Source of the DNA: an uncultured Clostridia bacterium
Lineage (GTDB): Bacteria; Bacillota; Clostridia; Christensenellales; CAAEEZ01
Direction: 5' to 3'
Assembly: GCA_934365195.1 (NCBI GenBank)
Contig: CAKRNA010000008.1
Location: 1-64,000 of the forward strand
DNA length: 64,000 nt
The position numbers and the translations under genes are program-made. Below the pieces are notes generated by a model. The model worked only from the letters and a program-made list of their open reading frames with translations, did no database searches and was not told the origin of the DNA. Of the stretch, positions 23,460 through 31,459 are shown in pieces. Numbering within the stretch: position 1 is the first letter of the stretch; every line of letters starts with the position of its first letter.

Positions 23460-24632
23460 TCAGTTTTTTTGACCAAACAACTGTTTCGCCATATATTCAA
23501 TTACTTTTACGTTAACAGCATTCCCGAATTGTTTATAGGCTTGGTGGTCGTTAGGGTTACATATAAACGTGTCAGGGAAACTTTGTAGACGTGCAGCCTC
23601 TCTAGGGGTCAGTCTACGTTTAACCTTGCCTATGACAGGAATTTGAACCATTGCCACAAGAGCGGGGAATACGCTAGGTCTTTTTACGCGTACGCCACTT
23701 GGTCTAAACTGAATCAATGCATCCCAAACGGAAGAGCAATCTTTACCACATTGCCATTCGAATTTTTGTTCGGTCATGGTAAAGTCTTTTAAGTAATCCC
23801 ATTTCTTAAGCCATTTGTCAATAAACTCTTTGTTGTTTAAGTAAAGCGCACGGCTTTTCCTAATAAATTCCTCCTTCCATTTTGGGTAACCTAAACCTTC
23901 ATACTGATACGTTTTTCCAAATTCATCAGACCATATAGGAAATCCAATTACTTTTTCTTTTATGCCTTTTATGAACTCATCCCAGCATGTTAACACTTTT
24001 TCTTCGTGTTCGGTAATGTAGTATTTAGCGTCAACGGAACCTTCTTCAATAATGCCAGATTCCAAGAAGTTAATTTTATCTTTGTCGGTGTGTGGTAATT
24101 CAACCTTTATTTCTGTTACGCCAAGTGATTCGTGAATACCTAGTATTACAACTCTTTCGCGTATTTGTGGAATGCCTAACTGGTGTGGACTAATAATTAT
24201 AGGTTCTTCTGTAATGACATATCCTAGTTCTTTTAAACTATTTTTAATTACACGCCAAGTATTGCCGTTATCGTGCGCTGCCAGGTTTCTAACATTTTCA
24301 AGAATAAAGTAAGGCGTTTTGTGATACTTTAGTATTCTTATAATTTCAAAGAAAAGCGTACCACGCGTTTCATCCTCAAATCCCTTTTGATGGCCTGCTT
24401 TCGAAAATGCTTGACAAGGGAAGCCTGCACAAAGAACATCGTGTTTTGGAATCATCTCAGCAGCGACGTCACGGATGTTTATTCCAGAATCTATGTTATA
24501 ATTTAACTTATATGTCTCAATCGCATATTTATCTATTTCTGATGCAAATACGCATTCTCCACCTAAATTGCTTAACGCTTGGTGAAATCCTCCTATTCCT
24601 GAAAATAGATCTATAAATTTAAATTTGGTCAT
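23460..24632 (-). CDS. DNA (cytosine-5) methyltransferase 1
   Basis: 390 residues from the ATG at 24632 (GCGGAGG upstream). m5C methyltransferase motifs in order: I FIDLFSGIGGF (6-16), IV GFPCQAFS with nucleophile Cys73, VI LENVRNL (111-117), VIII QIRER (156-160), a long target-recognition region (about 170-330), IX RRLTPREAARLQSFPD, X QFGNAVNV. It transfers a methyl group from SAM to cytosine C5, protecting host DNA from the co-encoded nuclease. Second methyltransferase of the operon, downstream of the 222-residue nuclease. Two different m5C enzymes are usual when the recognition site is asymmetric and each strand needs its own enzyme. Confidence 0.95.
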   Translation of the reverse strand: MTKFKFIDLFSGIGGFHQALSNLGGECVFASEIDKYAIETYKLNYNIDSGINIRDVAAEMIPKHDVLCAGFPCQAFSKAGHQKGFEDETRGTLFFEIIRILKYHKTPYFILENVRNLAAHDNGNTWRVIKNSLKELGYVITEEPIIISPHQLGIPQIRERVVILGIHESLGVTEIKVELPHTDKDKINFLESGIIEEGSVDAKYYITEHEEKVLTCWDEFIKGIKEKVIGFPIWSDEFGKTYQYEGLGYPKWKEEFIRKSRALYLNNKEFIDKWLKKWDYLKDFTMTEQKFEWQCGKDCSSVWDALIQFRPSGVRVKRPSVFPALVAMVQIPVIGKVKRRLTPREAARLQSFPDTFICNPNDHQAYKQFGNAVNVKVIEYMAKQLFGQKN

Positions 24633-24680
24633 TATTACCTCCGCTACCAAAATAGCGTAAATATTTTTACAAGTCCAGTA

Positions 24681-25349
24681 CTATTTATTTGTTTTAAATT
24701 TATAAATTTCAAGGTTAGGATTATTTACATCGATCATAACCTTGGCATTTCTAGCCGCGCCATTAGAATTTCTAAACGCCGATTGAAATTTGCCGCAATA
24801 TTGAATTGTTTCGGCATTTACCCAAGCAAAAATAAGTTCGTCAAAAGAAAAAGAAGTTTTTCTGCGTCTTGATGGTGCTTTACGTTCAACGCGTTCTTTT
24901 TCGTATTTACTGATTCCACCTTTTAATTCGTCATGCCACTTCTTAAAAGAACCGTCAGTGTCATAAATACTAACTCCGCTAGCAATGATAAAGCAAACTT
25001 GTCCATATTCGTCAATTGCGCGCATAGTTTCGTCATAGCCATTTGTTGGAATCTTACCGCCATCATTTTTGACAGGGTCAATACTGTGTGCTTTAAAATC
25101 CCAATTTATATCTCTAAAACCATCAAATTCTACTTTGCCATATTTTTTGCCTGGGCATTCCATAAAATTGTCTTTACCTAAAGTTTTTTCGCACATAAAC
25201 TGAAAATAAAAACCAGGCCACTCCATTTGTTTCCAATGGTGGCAACCATTCTCTTTCATGTATTCAATTGATGCCTTTCCCTCCCAAACGGGAGGGATTC
25301 CTTTTTGCAATTTTTCAAAAATTGTTTTCATCATTAATTCTTTATTCAT
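24681..25349 (-). CDS. Probable type II restriction endonuclease
   Basis: 222 residues. Its start overlaps the stop of methyltransferase 2 by four bases (25346-25349), so translation is coupled. It contains EFDGFRDINWDFKAHS (75-90), which fits a PD-(D/E)XK core: D76, D84 and K86 (D-x7-D-x-K). A conserved Trp-rich N-terminus and a basic RRRK segment near 160 may contact DNA. Position between two m5C methyltransferases is the strongest reason to call it the cognate nuclease. I do not recognise the specificity. Confidence 0.72.
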   Translation of the reverse strand: MNKELMMKTIFEKLQKGIPPVWEGKASIEYMKENGCHHWKQMEWPGFYFQFMCEKTLGKDNFMECPGKKYGKVEFDGFRDINWDFKAHSIDPVKNDGGKIPTNGYDETMRAIDEYGQVCFIIASGVSIYDTDGSFKKWHDELKGGISKYEKERVERKAPSRRRKTSFSFDELIFAWVNAETIQYCGKFQSAFRNSNGAARNAKVMIDVNNPNLEIYKFKTNK

Positions 25350-26311
25350 ATGTTTTCTCCTTTATTAAGAGTTTCTTTAATTTTAATTGCAATCCTTTTA
25401 ACAAGCGGTACGCATACCGTATTACCCGCTTCAGAGTATGCTTTATCTAATGTTGTCCCGCTTGCAAAAGAAAAGGTTGTCGGGAACCCCTGAAGTAATA
25501 GGCACTCCTGTGGCGTAAGGTAGCGTATACCGAATTTATCGTAAATAATGGGTTTGTGTAATTTTAACCCACCCATACTAGCGGTTAGCGTTCTGCAAAT
25601 TCCGTCTTTACCTGTGCGTACTTGTCCGAAGTGTAATTGGTACATTTGACTTTTATCTTCCATTTTTGATTTTAAAAGAAAATAGTCTTCACTTTGCTTA
25701 TCAATATAATAGATTGCATCGTGCTTAATAGAAAAATCAATTATATCAGTTAGTTTAACGTTTAACTCTTGTGGTTCGGGAAATTTGAAAAGTTCTCCCA
25801 AGTTCTCATCCAGAAAAGCCACAATAAAAATACGTTCTCGCTTTTGGGGAATATTCGCATATTCGGTTGGACAAAGAATTTTATATCTGACCGAATATCC
25901 AAATTGAGCGAGGGAGGCAAATATTTTATTAAAGGTTTTGCCGTCATCATGTTCTTGAAGATTTTTCACGTTCTCAAGAAAAATAACTTTAGGTTTCTTT
26001 TTTTCTACTATACGTTCAATTTCAAAAAACAAAGAGCCTCGCTTATCTTCAAAACCACGTTGTTTGCCTGCAATGGAGAATGCCTGGCAAGGGAAACCAG
26101 CAACCAAAACGTCAAAATCAGGAATATCGTTAGGATTAACTTTTTTAATATCTTTTTCCAATAGGTTATGGTTAGGAAAGTTTTTCTTATATGTTTTGCA
26201 AGCATATTTATCAATTTCATTGGCAAAAACGATGTCAAATCCTGCTTGCAAAAAGCCTAAATCAATTCCTCCAATGCCCGAGAAAAGGCTTGCAACTTTG
26301 ATATTTGACAT
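25346..26311 (-). CDS. DNA (cytosine-5) methyltransferase 2
   Basis: 321 residues from the ATG at 26311; the frame extends upstream but overlaps the controller gene, and SNIKVASLFSGIGG is the standard start of the family. Motif I ASLFSGIGGIDLG (7-19), IV GFPCQAFS with Cys75, VI LENVKNL (112-118), VIII QKRER (156-160), IX RYLTPQECLLLQGFP, X EAGNTVCVPL. Begins five bases after the XRE controller stop, and its own stop overlaps the nuclease start. As the first enzyme of the operon it would methylate DNA before nuclease accumulates. Confidence 0.95.
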   Translation of the reverse strand: MSNIKVASLFSGIGGIDLGFLQAGFDIVFANEIDKYACKTYKKNFPNHNLLEKDIKKVNPNDIPDFDVLVAGFPCQAFSIAGKQRGFEDKRGSLFFEIERIVEKKKPKVIFLENVKNLQEHDDGKTFNKIFASLAQFGYSVRYKILCPTEYANIPQKRERIFIVAFLDENLGELFKFPEPQELNVKLTDIIDFSIKHDAIYYIDKQSEDYFLLKSKMEDKSQMYQLHFGQVRTGKDGICRTLTASMGGLKLHKPIIYDKFGIRYLTPQECLLLQGFPTTFSFASGTTLDKAYSEAGNTVCVPLVKRIAIKIKETLNKGENI

Positions 26312-26316
26312 ACAGT

Positions 26317-26526
26317 TTAAATTTCTTCCTTTCCTGCATCCATTATATCGCCGATATTGCATTGTAATACCTTGCAAATGCGTAGCATTACGTCCATTGA
26401 TACGGTTTCGTTTTTGCTCATTTTTGCCATAGTGGAAGAAGACATATCCGTTAAGTTGCATAGAGCCGTCTTAGTCAACTTTTTATCTATGAGTAATTTC
26501 CAAAGTTTATCGTAACTGACTGTCAT
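26317..26526 (-). CDS. XRE controller of the restriction-modification operon
   Basis: 69 residues, one helix-turn-helix (TKTALCNLTDMSSSTMAKMSKNETVS). Small XRE proteins directly upstream of m5C methyltransferases commonly set the timing and level of restriction-modification expression. The inverted repeat at 26539-26559 overlaps the -10 of its promoter, which fits negative autoregulation. It is followed at once by methyltransferase 2 with a five-base gap, so the whole six-gene operon down to 20263 is likely read from this promoter. Confidence 0.87.
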   Translation of the reverse strand: MTVSYDKLWKLLIDKKLTKTALCNLTDMSSSTMAKMSKNETVSMDVMLRICKVLQCNIGDIMDAGKEEI

Positions 26527-26538
26527 ATTTACACCTCA

Positions 26539-26582
26539 TACAGTACTGATAGTATTGTAGCAAAAAAGAGGAAAAATTGCAA
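26539..26582 (-). promoter_or_regulatory. Operon promoter with controller operator
   Basis: Leftward promoter: TTGCAA (26577-26582), 17-bp spacer, TACAAT (complement of 26554-26559). A 21-bp inverted repeat with arms TACA(A/G)TACT around ATC (26539-26559) covers the -10 and start point. A second palindrome CAAAGAA-A-TTCTTTG lies upstream near 26602. Confidence 0.78.
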
Positions 26583-26628
26583 GTAATTCCTTTGACATAT
26601 CAAAGAAATTCTTTGAAAAATAACAGTA

Positions 26629-26663
26629 AAAAACCGAGGCGTTTTGTTTATCCCTCGGTTTTT
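26629..26663 (-). terminator. Integrase gene terminator
   Basis: AAAAACCGAGG/CCTCGGTTTTT stem (26629-26639 with 26653-26663), just after the integrase stop. It insulates the restriction operon promoter from the mobility module. Confidence 0.85.
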
Positions 26664-26666
26664 CGT

Positions 26667-28061
26667 CTACTCAAATATTTCTTCTATCTTTTGGGCGGCG
26701 GAACGGTCGGCTGTTTTTAGGAAGTGACTGTATATGTCGGTGGTTGTGCTGGTTCGCGCGTGACCCGCTCGACCTGCGACTGTTACGATAGGAACTCCTG
26801 CGGCGATTTGCATAGTGATGTTGGTATGTCTAAGGCTGTGGACGGTTCGTTCTTCAAGTCCTGCCGTCTGGCATATCCGTTTCATCCACGTGTTTATCGT
26901 GCCAGGGTAAATGTTTCCGCCGTATTCACCGATAAACAGGCGGTTGCTGTTTTCCCACTTATCGCCGCACATCACTCGGTATTCTTCGTACCAAGCCTTA
27001 TATTCCGTCAGCACCGCTATCAGTTTGTCAGATATGGCAATTACGCGCTTACTGCTTTCCGTTTTCGGTTCTTTCAACACCAACCCAACCTTGCGAACGA
27101 CGGTGAGCGACCTTGCTATGGTTATCGTGCCGTTTTCTAAGTCGATATCCGACCATTCCAGTCCGCACAGTTCGCCACGGCGCATACCCGTTAGAAGAAG
27201 GGTAAGCATGGCCGTTTTATAGCGGATATCGGAATACTCGTCCGCCGCCTTATAGAACTTTTTAGCGTCTTCGTCATCCATATAATCAATTTCCCGTGGC
27301 GGACGCTTGGGGAATGTTATGTAATCGGCGCTAGCGTAGTTATCGACTATCAGCCTTTGCTTTTTTGCCGTAGCAAGCACCGCCCGTATGGTGCGCTTTA
27401 TTTTGTTTATCGTTTCGTAGGCGTATTTTTGCGTCATATGCGTAACGTTGAATAAGTTTTCCGTTTTCTCGCCCAGCGTTTCGGCTAGCCGTTTGGCATA
27501 CTCGTAACTGATTTGCTTACCTGCCAACGCGTTGGATAGGGAGCAACTGCTGAAATTCTTTTCATATCGTAGTTTCATATAACCGATACCCGTTTGGTTC
27601 ATTTTCTCACGCAAGGTTGGTTTTGCCGTAACGACCGTAACGATCTTTTTCATACGGTCGAGTTTATCGTAGTATTGCTGTATGATATTCGGCGTAAGTT
27701 CTTTAAGTTTGTATCCGCCGATATGCTTATTCGTCAATTCTATGGCGCTCTCGCAGTTTACGTAATAACTCGCAGCCACTTCGTCTTTTCGCCTTTTTAG
27801 CCACCAAAGCGCGTAGTCCGAGAAAGTGGTTTCGGGGGATTGAGTCGGCTCTCCCGACGCCGTTTCTGCCGCTTTAACGGCTGTTTCGTATTCGGCGGCG
27901 AACAACACTACTTCCCGTTCCGTTTGTTTTGGGGTAAGCCCGACGGGCGGTTTCCAAGTGGTAGAGTGAACTTTGATTTCACCGCTACCCCTATCCTTAA
28001 TTTTGACCTGTATCCGATAGGTCATACCGCTTTTCCCGGGGCGTTTGCTTATACTTGCCAT
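26667..28061 (-). CDS. int: Tyrosine integrase with internal HTH insertion
   Basis: 464 residues. An N-terminal arm-binding domain (about 1-60), a core-binding domain starting near 78, an insertion at about 148-208 that reads like an XRE fold (REKMNQTGIG...SLSNALAGKQISYEYAKRLAETLG), and a catalytic domain with R294/R295 (GMRRGE), H408 and R411 (HSLRHT), H434 and Tyr444 (DIYSHF). It should catalyse insertion at the tRNA-Arg anticodon loop and excision. TAGGAGG precedes the ATG. Its place 6-7 kb from either end of the element is unusual; the excisionase-type gene follows upstream at 28150. Higher GC than the restriction operon. Confidence 0.94.
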   Translation of the reverse strand: MASISKRPGKSGMTYRIQVKIKDRGSGEIKVHSTTWKPPVGLTPKQTEREVVLFAAEYETAVKAAETASGEPTQSPETTFSDYALWWLKRRKDEVAASYYVNCESAIELTNKHIGGYKLKELTPNIIQQYYDKLDRMKKIVTVVTAKPTLREKMNQTGIGYMKLRYEKNFSSCSLSNALAGKQISYEYAKRLAETLGEKTENLFNVTHMTQKYAYETINKIKRTIRAVLATAKKQRLIVDNYASADYITFPKRPPREIDYMDDEDAKKFYKAADEYSDIRYKTAMLTLLLTGMRRGELCGLEWSDIDLENGTITIARSLTVVRKVGLVLKEPKTESSKRVIAISDKLIAVLTEYKAWYEEYRVMCGDKWENSNRLFIGEYGGNIYPGTINTWMKRICQTAGLEERTVHSLRHTNITMQIAAGVPIVTVAGRAGHARTSTTTDIYSHFLKTADRSAAQKIEEIFE

Positions 28062-28149
28062 TAAATTACCTCCTACGGCGTTTTATTAAGGGGACGTAGC
28101 AATCCCCTTAACAAAAGGAAGCCGTAAAAATTTAGAAAAGTCTAGCGAT

Positions 28150-28344
28150 TTAGCCTTGCGAACCGCTAAAATATTTGAATAAATCGTCTAAATCCACGAG
28201 AAGTTTCTTCCCCGTAAATACGCAACGTATTTTACCGCTTTTGCAAAGGCTGCGAACACAGTTAGGGGTTACCGCCGTCATAGGGTCTATCGCCTTAATT
28301 TCGGCTATAGTTTCGGTTATCGTTCTCATTCTGGGAATCGTCAT
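28150..28344 (-). CDS. xis: Excisionase-like small DNA-binding protein
   Basis: 64 residues; AAGGAG six bases before the ATG. The middle (VTPNCVRSLCKSGKIRCVFTGKKLLVDLDDLFKYF) has the winged-helix pattern of MerR/excisionase-type proteins: recognition helix, a wing with GKK, and a final helix. Adjacent to and in the same direction as the integrase, the standard int-xis pairing, so it most likely biases the integrase toward excision. Confidence 0.82.
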   Translation of the reverse strand: MTIPRMRTITETIAEIKAIDPMTAVTPNCVRSLCKSGKIRCVFTGKKLLVDLDDLFKYFSGSQG

Positions 28345-28443
28345 CTAATACTCCTTCTTGCTCATATTTTTCTCCTTTTCCTTGAATCTTCGTATCTTCG
28401 TTGCATTGTTGCGTCGTTCTTCGTATCTTAGTTTCTTTGAATT

Positions 28444-28617
28444 TTTTGATTTTTTGAATAAATTTTGATTTTCGTGTGTATTAAAATCAAAAATCAAAAT
28501 CGAACGAAGTGGCGTATTTTTAGCATTTTTTTAAAGATTTGTCACTAAAATCGCCTTTTTCGCCACTTCGAACGAGTTTTGAAAATATTTTTTGATTTTG
28601 CGCTTTGATTTTTGATT
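28444..28617. repeat. TTTTGATTTT repeat cluster, origin/oriT candidate
   Basis: In the 352-bp gap 28345-28696, TTTTGATTTT-type units occur twice (about 28444-28472), twice inverted (28483-28502) and three times again (28588-28617). An inverted repeat CGAAGTGGCG/CGCCACTTCG (arms near 28505 and 28561) lies between. It sits beside the DnaC/initiator genes. No gene supported. Confidence 0.5.
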
Positions 28618-28696
28618 ATGCGAAAACTCACGTATGATTGCCGCCCCGCTTATGAGTTAAAATCGTAGAGATTTGACATCCCCCCAGGGAACGCAA

Positions 28697-29014
28697 TTAG
28701 ACCCTACCACTCTCGTCTTCCATTTTCTTGATTTCATCGCATTCCATCAGGGCGAAGTAGTGTACGTAAGCACCGTCAGGTTCTTGCTCGTACTCGTGCT
28801 TAATATAGCAACGACGGGTCAGAAATTCTTCTAATTCAAACGTCAAATTATAGGCGGTAATAATATCGATTCGTTCGTTTTTGGGCAATCCGTCGTTGTA
28901 GATATCTTGCAATTTCTTGGTGCTGAGTACCCAACCCTCGTCACCGCTTTCTTGAGCATAAATTCCTATAATATTTTTCATTCTTTTTTCTTGCGCGTTT
29001 TTAAGTTCTACCAC
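28697..29014 (-). CDS. Hypothetical protein of replication module
   Basis: 105 residues from a GTG just after the ATPase stop (CGGAGAC about ten bases upstream); an ATG eleven codons later is the alternative start. Acidic, mixed alpha/beta, with a pattern like a small winged helix (KKLQDIYNDGLPKNERIDIITAYNLTFELEEFL) followed by an aromatic strand YVHYFALMEC. No recognised family. Its position between the DnaC-like ATPase and the candidate origin suggests an accessory replication or regulatory role. Confidence 0.6.
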   Translation of the reverse strand: MVELKNAQEKRMKNIIGIYAQESGDEGWVLSTKKLQDIYNDGLPKNERIDIITAYNLTFELEEFLTRRCYIKHEYEQEPDGAYVHYFALMECDEIKKMEDESGRV

Positions 29015-29015
29015 G

Positions 29016-29834
29016 TTAAATGTCTCCGTTAATAAATTTTAATAGTTTTTTCTCGTTTTGTTTGCGTACGAGGTCACGCATATTTTCGCAGTCTAACTGC
29101 CGTTCGAATAGGCACGAGCCTTTAATTCGGTGAGCCGTCCGTTCTTCGTAATTGCAATTCGCCATTAGGGCGCTGATGCGATTATTACTTGAATAGATGG
29201 TTGGTTTTTTAGCATTGATACGAGTATTGATAAGATCAAACGCTATCGTTTGCAACCAACCCGTACCCGCTTTAACGTTTTCTGCGCCGATATCGTCCAA
29301 AAAGAGAAAGTCAACCGTTTCGGCTTTGTTAAGTACGGCAGATTGCGCCGAGTTGTTTCCAAAGCCTTCTTTTAGTTTTCTTTCAATCTCCACGAAACTG
29401 GTAAACAGTACGGTGTATAACTTATCCGCCAGGGCGTTACCCATACATGCGGTAAGATGAGTTTTGCCAACGCCGGGAACGCCGTAAAGATAAGCACCGA
29501 CGCCCGCCGCGTACATTTTGTCCGCGTGAAAGCAATAGTTCCGACACATTTGATAGACTTCCTTGTTGTTAGGTATAATCGTAACCGTTTCAAACGTACA
29601 GTTTCTAAAATGCTTTCCGAGCGCGCTGTTACGGCGGTATTCTTCCGCTTTTACTTTCCGTTCGTACATTTTTCGCTCGTTTTCGGCTTTTTTATAAGCC
29701 TCTTCACGGCATTTGCAGGCGACGGGGAAATAAATGTCTTCAATACGGCATACCCTTGGCGTGTGGCAGTTTTTGCAATAGGCAAGTCCGTCGTCGCCCA
29801 AGTATTCGTCGGTTTGTAGTACAATCGTATTCAT
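29016..29834 (-). CDS. DnaC/IstB-like replication ATPase
   Basis: 272 residues. An N-terminal zinc-binding cluster CKNC...CKC (about 21-43), then a AAA+ domain with Walker A GVPGVGKTH (about 119-127), Walker B FLFLDDIGAE (about 177-186) and a sensor region TIYSSNNR. DnaC/DnaI-type loaders deliver the replicative helicase to an origin; on mobile elements they let the element hijack host DnaB/DnaC. Start chosen at the ATG at 29834 a few bases after the initiator gene's stop. Paired with the HTH protein at 29840, it forms a replication module. Confidence 0.85.
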   Translation of the reverse strand: MNTIVLQTDEYLGDDGLAYCKNCHTPRVCRIEDIYFPVACKCREEAYKKAENERKMYERKVKAEEYRRNSALGKHFRNCTFETVTIIPNNKEVYQMCRNYCFHADKMYAAGVGAYLYGVPGVGKTHLTACMGNALADKLYTVLFTSFVEIERKLKEGFGNNSAQSAVLNKAETVDFLFLDDIGAENVKAGTGWLQTIAFDLINTRINAKKPTIYSSNNRISALMANCNYEERTAHRIKGSCLFERQLDCENMRDLVRKQNEKKLLKFINGDI

Positions 29835-29839
29835 CAATC

Positions 29840-30262
29840 TTATTCGCCCCAGTCGATACCGTAATTACTTTCGTAAGAAATATTATTTTTATCTATTCTA
29901 CTTACTGTATTATAGTTAGCGTTTTTAAGCGTATGTTTTTCGCGTTTTTGAGCGTTACCCACGCTTATTTTTGACAGCGTTATTGAAGAATTCGGTTTAA
30001 TAATACGCTTACGATAACCATTATCGTCTGTAATGCGACTAACGGTTATGAGTTTGTAACGTTTAAGTACCCCTATCAATCTGCTCACCGATTGAATTGA
30101 CAGGTTTAATCGCCTTGCAAAATACTTATTTGATGCAAAACAAAACCCGTCGGTTTGTGATAAGGCGCAAATCTCTCCATGCAGTATTTTTGCGCGTGGC
30201 GGAATAGAAGTGATAGAATTCACTTTTTCGTCCAGTTTTATGTAGTTCCTACTAGTTATCAA
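29840..30262 (-). CDS. HTH replication initiator-like protein
   Basis: 140 residues from a TTG codon at 30262 with GGAGG seven bases upstream. Residues about 10-85 form a winged helix similar to phage replisome-organiser N-termini (GEICALSQTDGFCFASNKYFARRLNLSIQSVSRLIGVLKRYKLITVS; key positions G38-F39-C40 and the R-L-N-L-S turn). The tail is Asn/Lys-rich. Immediately upstream of the DnaC-like ATPase gene, the classic initiator-loader pair. Likely binds an element origin, possibly the repeat cluster at 28444-28617. Confidence 0.75.
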   Translation of the reverse strand: MITSRNYIKLDEKVNSITSIPPRAKILHGEICALSQTDGFCFASNKYFARRLNLSIQSVSRLIGVLKRYKLITVSRITDDNGYRKRIIKPNSSITLSKISVGNAQKREKHTLKNANYNTVSRIDKNNISYESNYGIDWGE

Positions 30263-30358
30263 CGTGTTTCCTCCTGCTTATATGTTTGTTAGCAATATTG
30301 CGAACACTCGGGTAAAATTAAAAAGGAATCGGCAATTCCTTTTTAGGAAGGGAGCAGA

Positions 30359-30832
30359 CTAATCTTCTACGTCGGCGTCAGCCACTCCTTTTGATATAAG
30401 ACCGTCAACGGCTGAAATTATCGCAAGCGATTCGTCTTCGTTGTCGACCACTAGCGAATCCAAGTTGTCCACTTGCATTAGTTTGCGTACTACTAGTCTG
30501 GAAAATTGATTTTTGCGTAAGAATTCAGCCATATCGGGAGCAAGTTCCTTTCTTCCTAATCCGATCAATTCCATAACCTCATACTCGGTGTTTTCATTCA
30601 CTCTGTAAGCAGAAAGGATTTTCTTGAGAACCTCGCCTACGGGCGGATAGCGTCTGTCGTTTTCAAGGTCGGAAAGATATGCCGGGGATATTCCTATTTC
30701 TCCACAAGCACCACGGAGCGACAAATTGCACCTTTCTCTTAACTTCTTTATCATTTTTCCGAAGGTAACGCCTTCTGCGTTTGCAATTACTGCGCCGTCT
30801 TCTCTTCTTGGCATAGCCTTATATTTTGCCAT
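30359..30832 (-). CDS. XRE regulator of the tRNA-Arg element
   Basis: 157 residues. A helix-turn-helix at about 22-80 (TFGKMIKKLRERCNLSLRGACGEIGISPAYLSDLEN) with a C-terminal helical domain. AAAGGAG before the ATG. Two TTGCGAACA-type operators flank its own promoter (30853-30920) and a third lies at 30298-30306 in front of the initiator gene, so it probably represses both itself and the replication module. First gene of the leftward mobility block. Confidence 0.83.
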   Translation of the reverse strand: MAKYKAMPRREDGAVIANAEGVTFGKMIKKLRERCNLSLRGACGEIGISPAYLSDLENDRRYPPVGEVLKKILSAYRVNENTEYEVMELIGLGRKELAPDMAEFLRKNQFSRLVVRKLMQVDNLDSLVVDNEDESLAIISAVDGLISKGVADADVED

Positions 30833-30852
30833 AGTCTTACTCCTTTAATATA

Positions 30853-30920
30853 TGTTCGCATTTTTGCTTACATTAGTATTATATGCAACTTAAAGTCATT
30901 TGTCAACAAAATTGCGAACA
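30853..30920 (-). promoter_or_regulatory. Repressor promoter with GCGAACA operators
   Basis: Leftward TTGACA (complement of 30901-30906), 17-bp spacer, TATAAT (complement of 30878-30883). TGTTCGCA at 30853-30860 and TTGCGAACA at 30912-30920 flank it; another TTGCGAACA is at 30298-30306. The gap 30833-31168 also carries the divergent hipBA promoter and nothing else that I can support. Confidence 0.82.
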
Positions 30921-31130
30921 TTTTTTAAAATATTTTTTAATTATGTTTATTAGAATTGATAATTTACATATGAACAGGGGAAAACATGCCGTTACAGAAA
31001 ATCGTTTGACTTTTTGAAATTATTTTTTATAAAGCGATGAATTTTTGACCAAAACAAACGAAATAAATTATCGTATAGTTGGCAGTTTTTCAAATAATAA
31101 ATCGAATATTGCTTATATACGAGCAAATTA

Positions 31131-31167
31131 TTGACAAAAAGACTAAAATGTGCTAATATATTAGCAC
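31131..31167 (+). promoter_or_regulatory. hipBA promoter and perfect palindromic operator
   Basis: TTGACA (31131-31136), 17-bp spacer, TAATAT (31154-31159). The perfect 18-bp palindrome GTGCTAATATATTAGCAC (31150-31167) covers the -10 and start point and ends one base before the hipB ATG, so the transcript would have almost no 5' leader. Confidence 0.85.
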
Positions 31168-31168
31168 T

Positions 31169-31459
31169 ATGGAAAGAAAATTTGATATAAGCGATTTCGT
31201 AAACGCACCCACTATTCAATCGACGCTCGTTTCTTTGACCGACAGGGTTAAAGCGCGCAGAAAGGAATTAAAGTTATCTCAAAAAATCCTTGCACAAAAG
31301 TCGGGGGTTTCTTACGCGTCCGTTCGACGTTTTGAAAGCACGGGCGATATAGCGTTCGTATCCTTATTAAAAATCGCAAGCGCGCTCAATTGTCTTGAAG
31401 ATTTCAACGCGCTTTTCGGCAGTAGAAGAATAACCAACTTAAAGGACTTGAAATTATGA
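31169..31459 (+). CDS. hipB: HipB-like antitoxin
   Basis: 96 residues. An N-terminal extension, then an XRE helix-turn-helix at about 28-80 (RRKELKLSQKILAQKSGVSYASVRRFE) and a short C-terminus. It overlaps hipA by four bases (ATGA), the usual antitoxin-first, toxin-second arrangement. The perfect palindrome over its promoter is the expected autoregulatory site. The ATG follows the -10 so closely that translation may be leaderless. Neutralises HipA and represses the operon. Confidence 0.87.
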   Translation: MERKFDISDFVNAPTIQSTLVSLTDRVKARRKELKLSQKILAQKSGVSYASVRRFESTGDIAFVSLLKIASALNCLEDFNALFGSRRITNLKDLKL

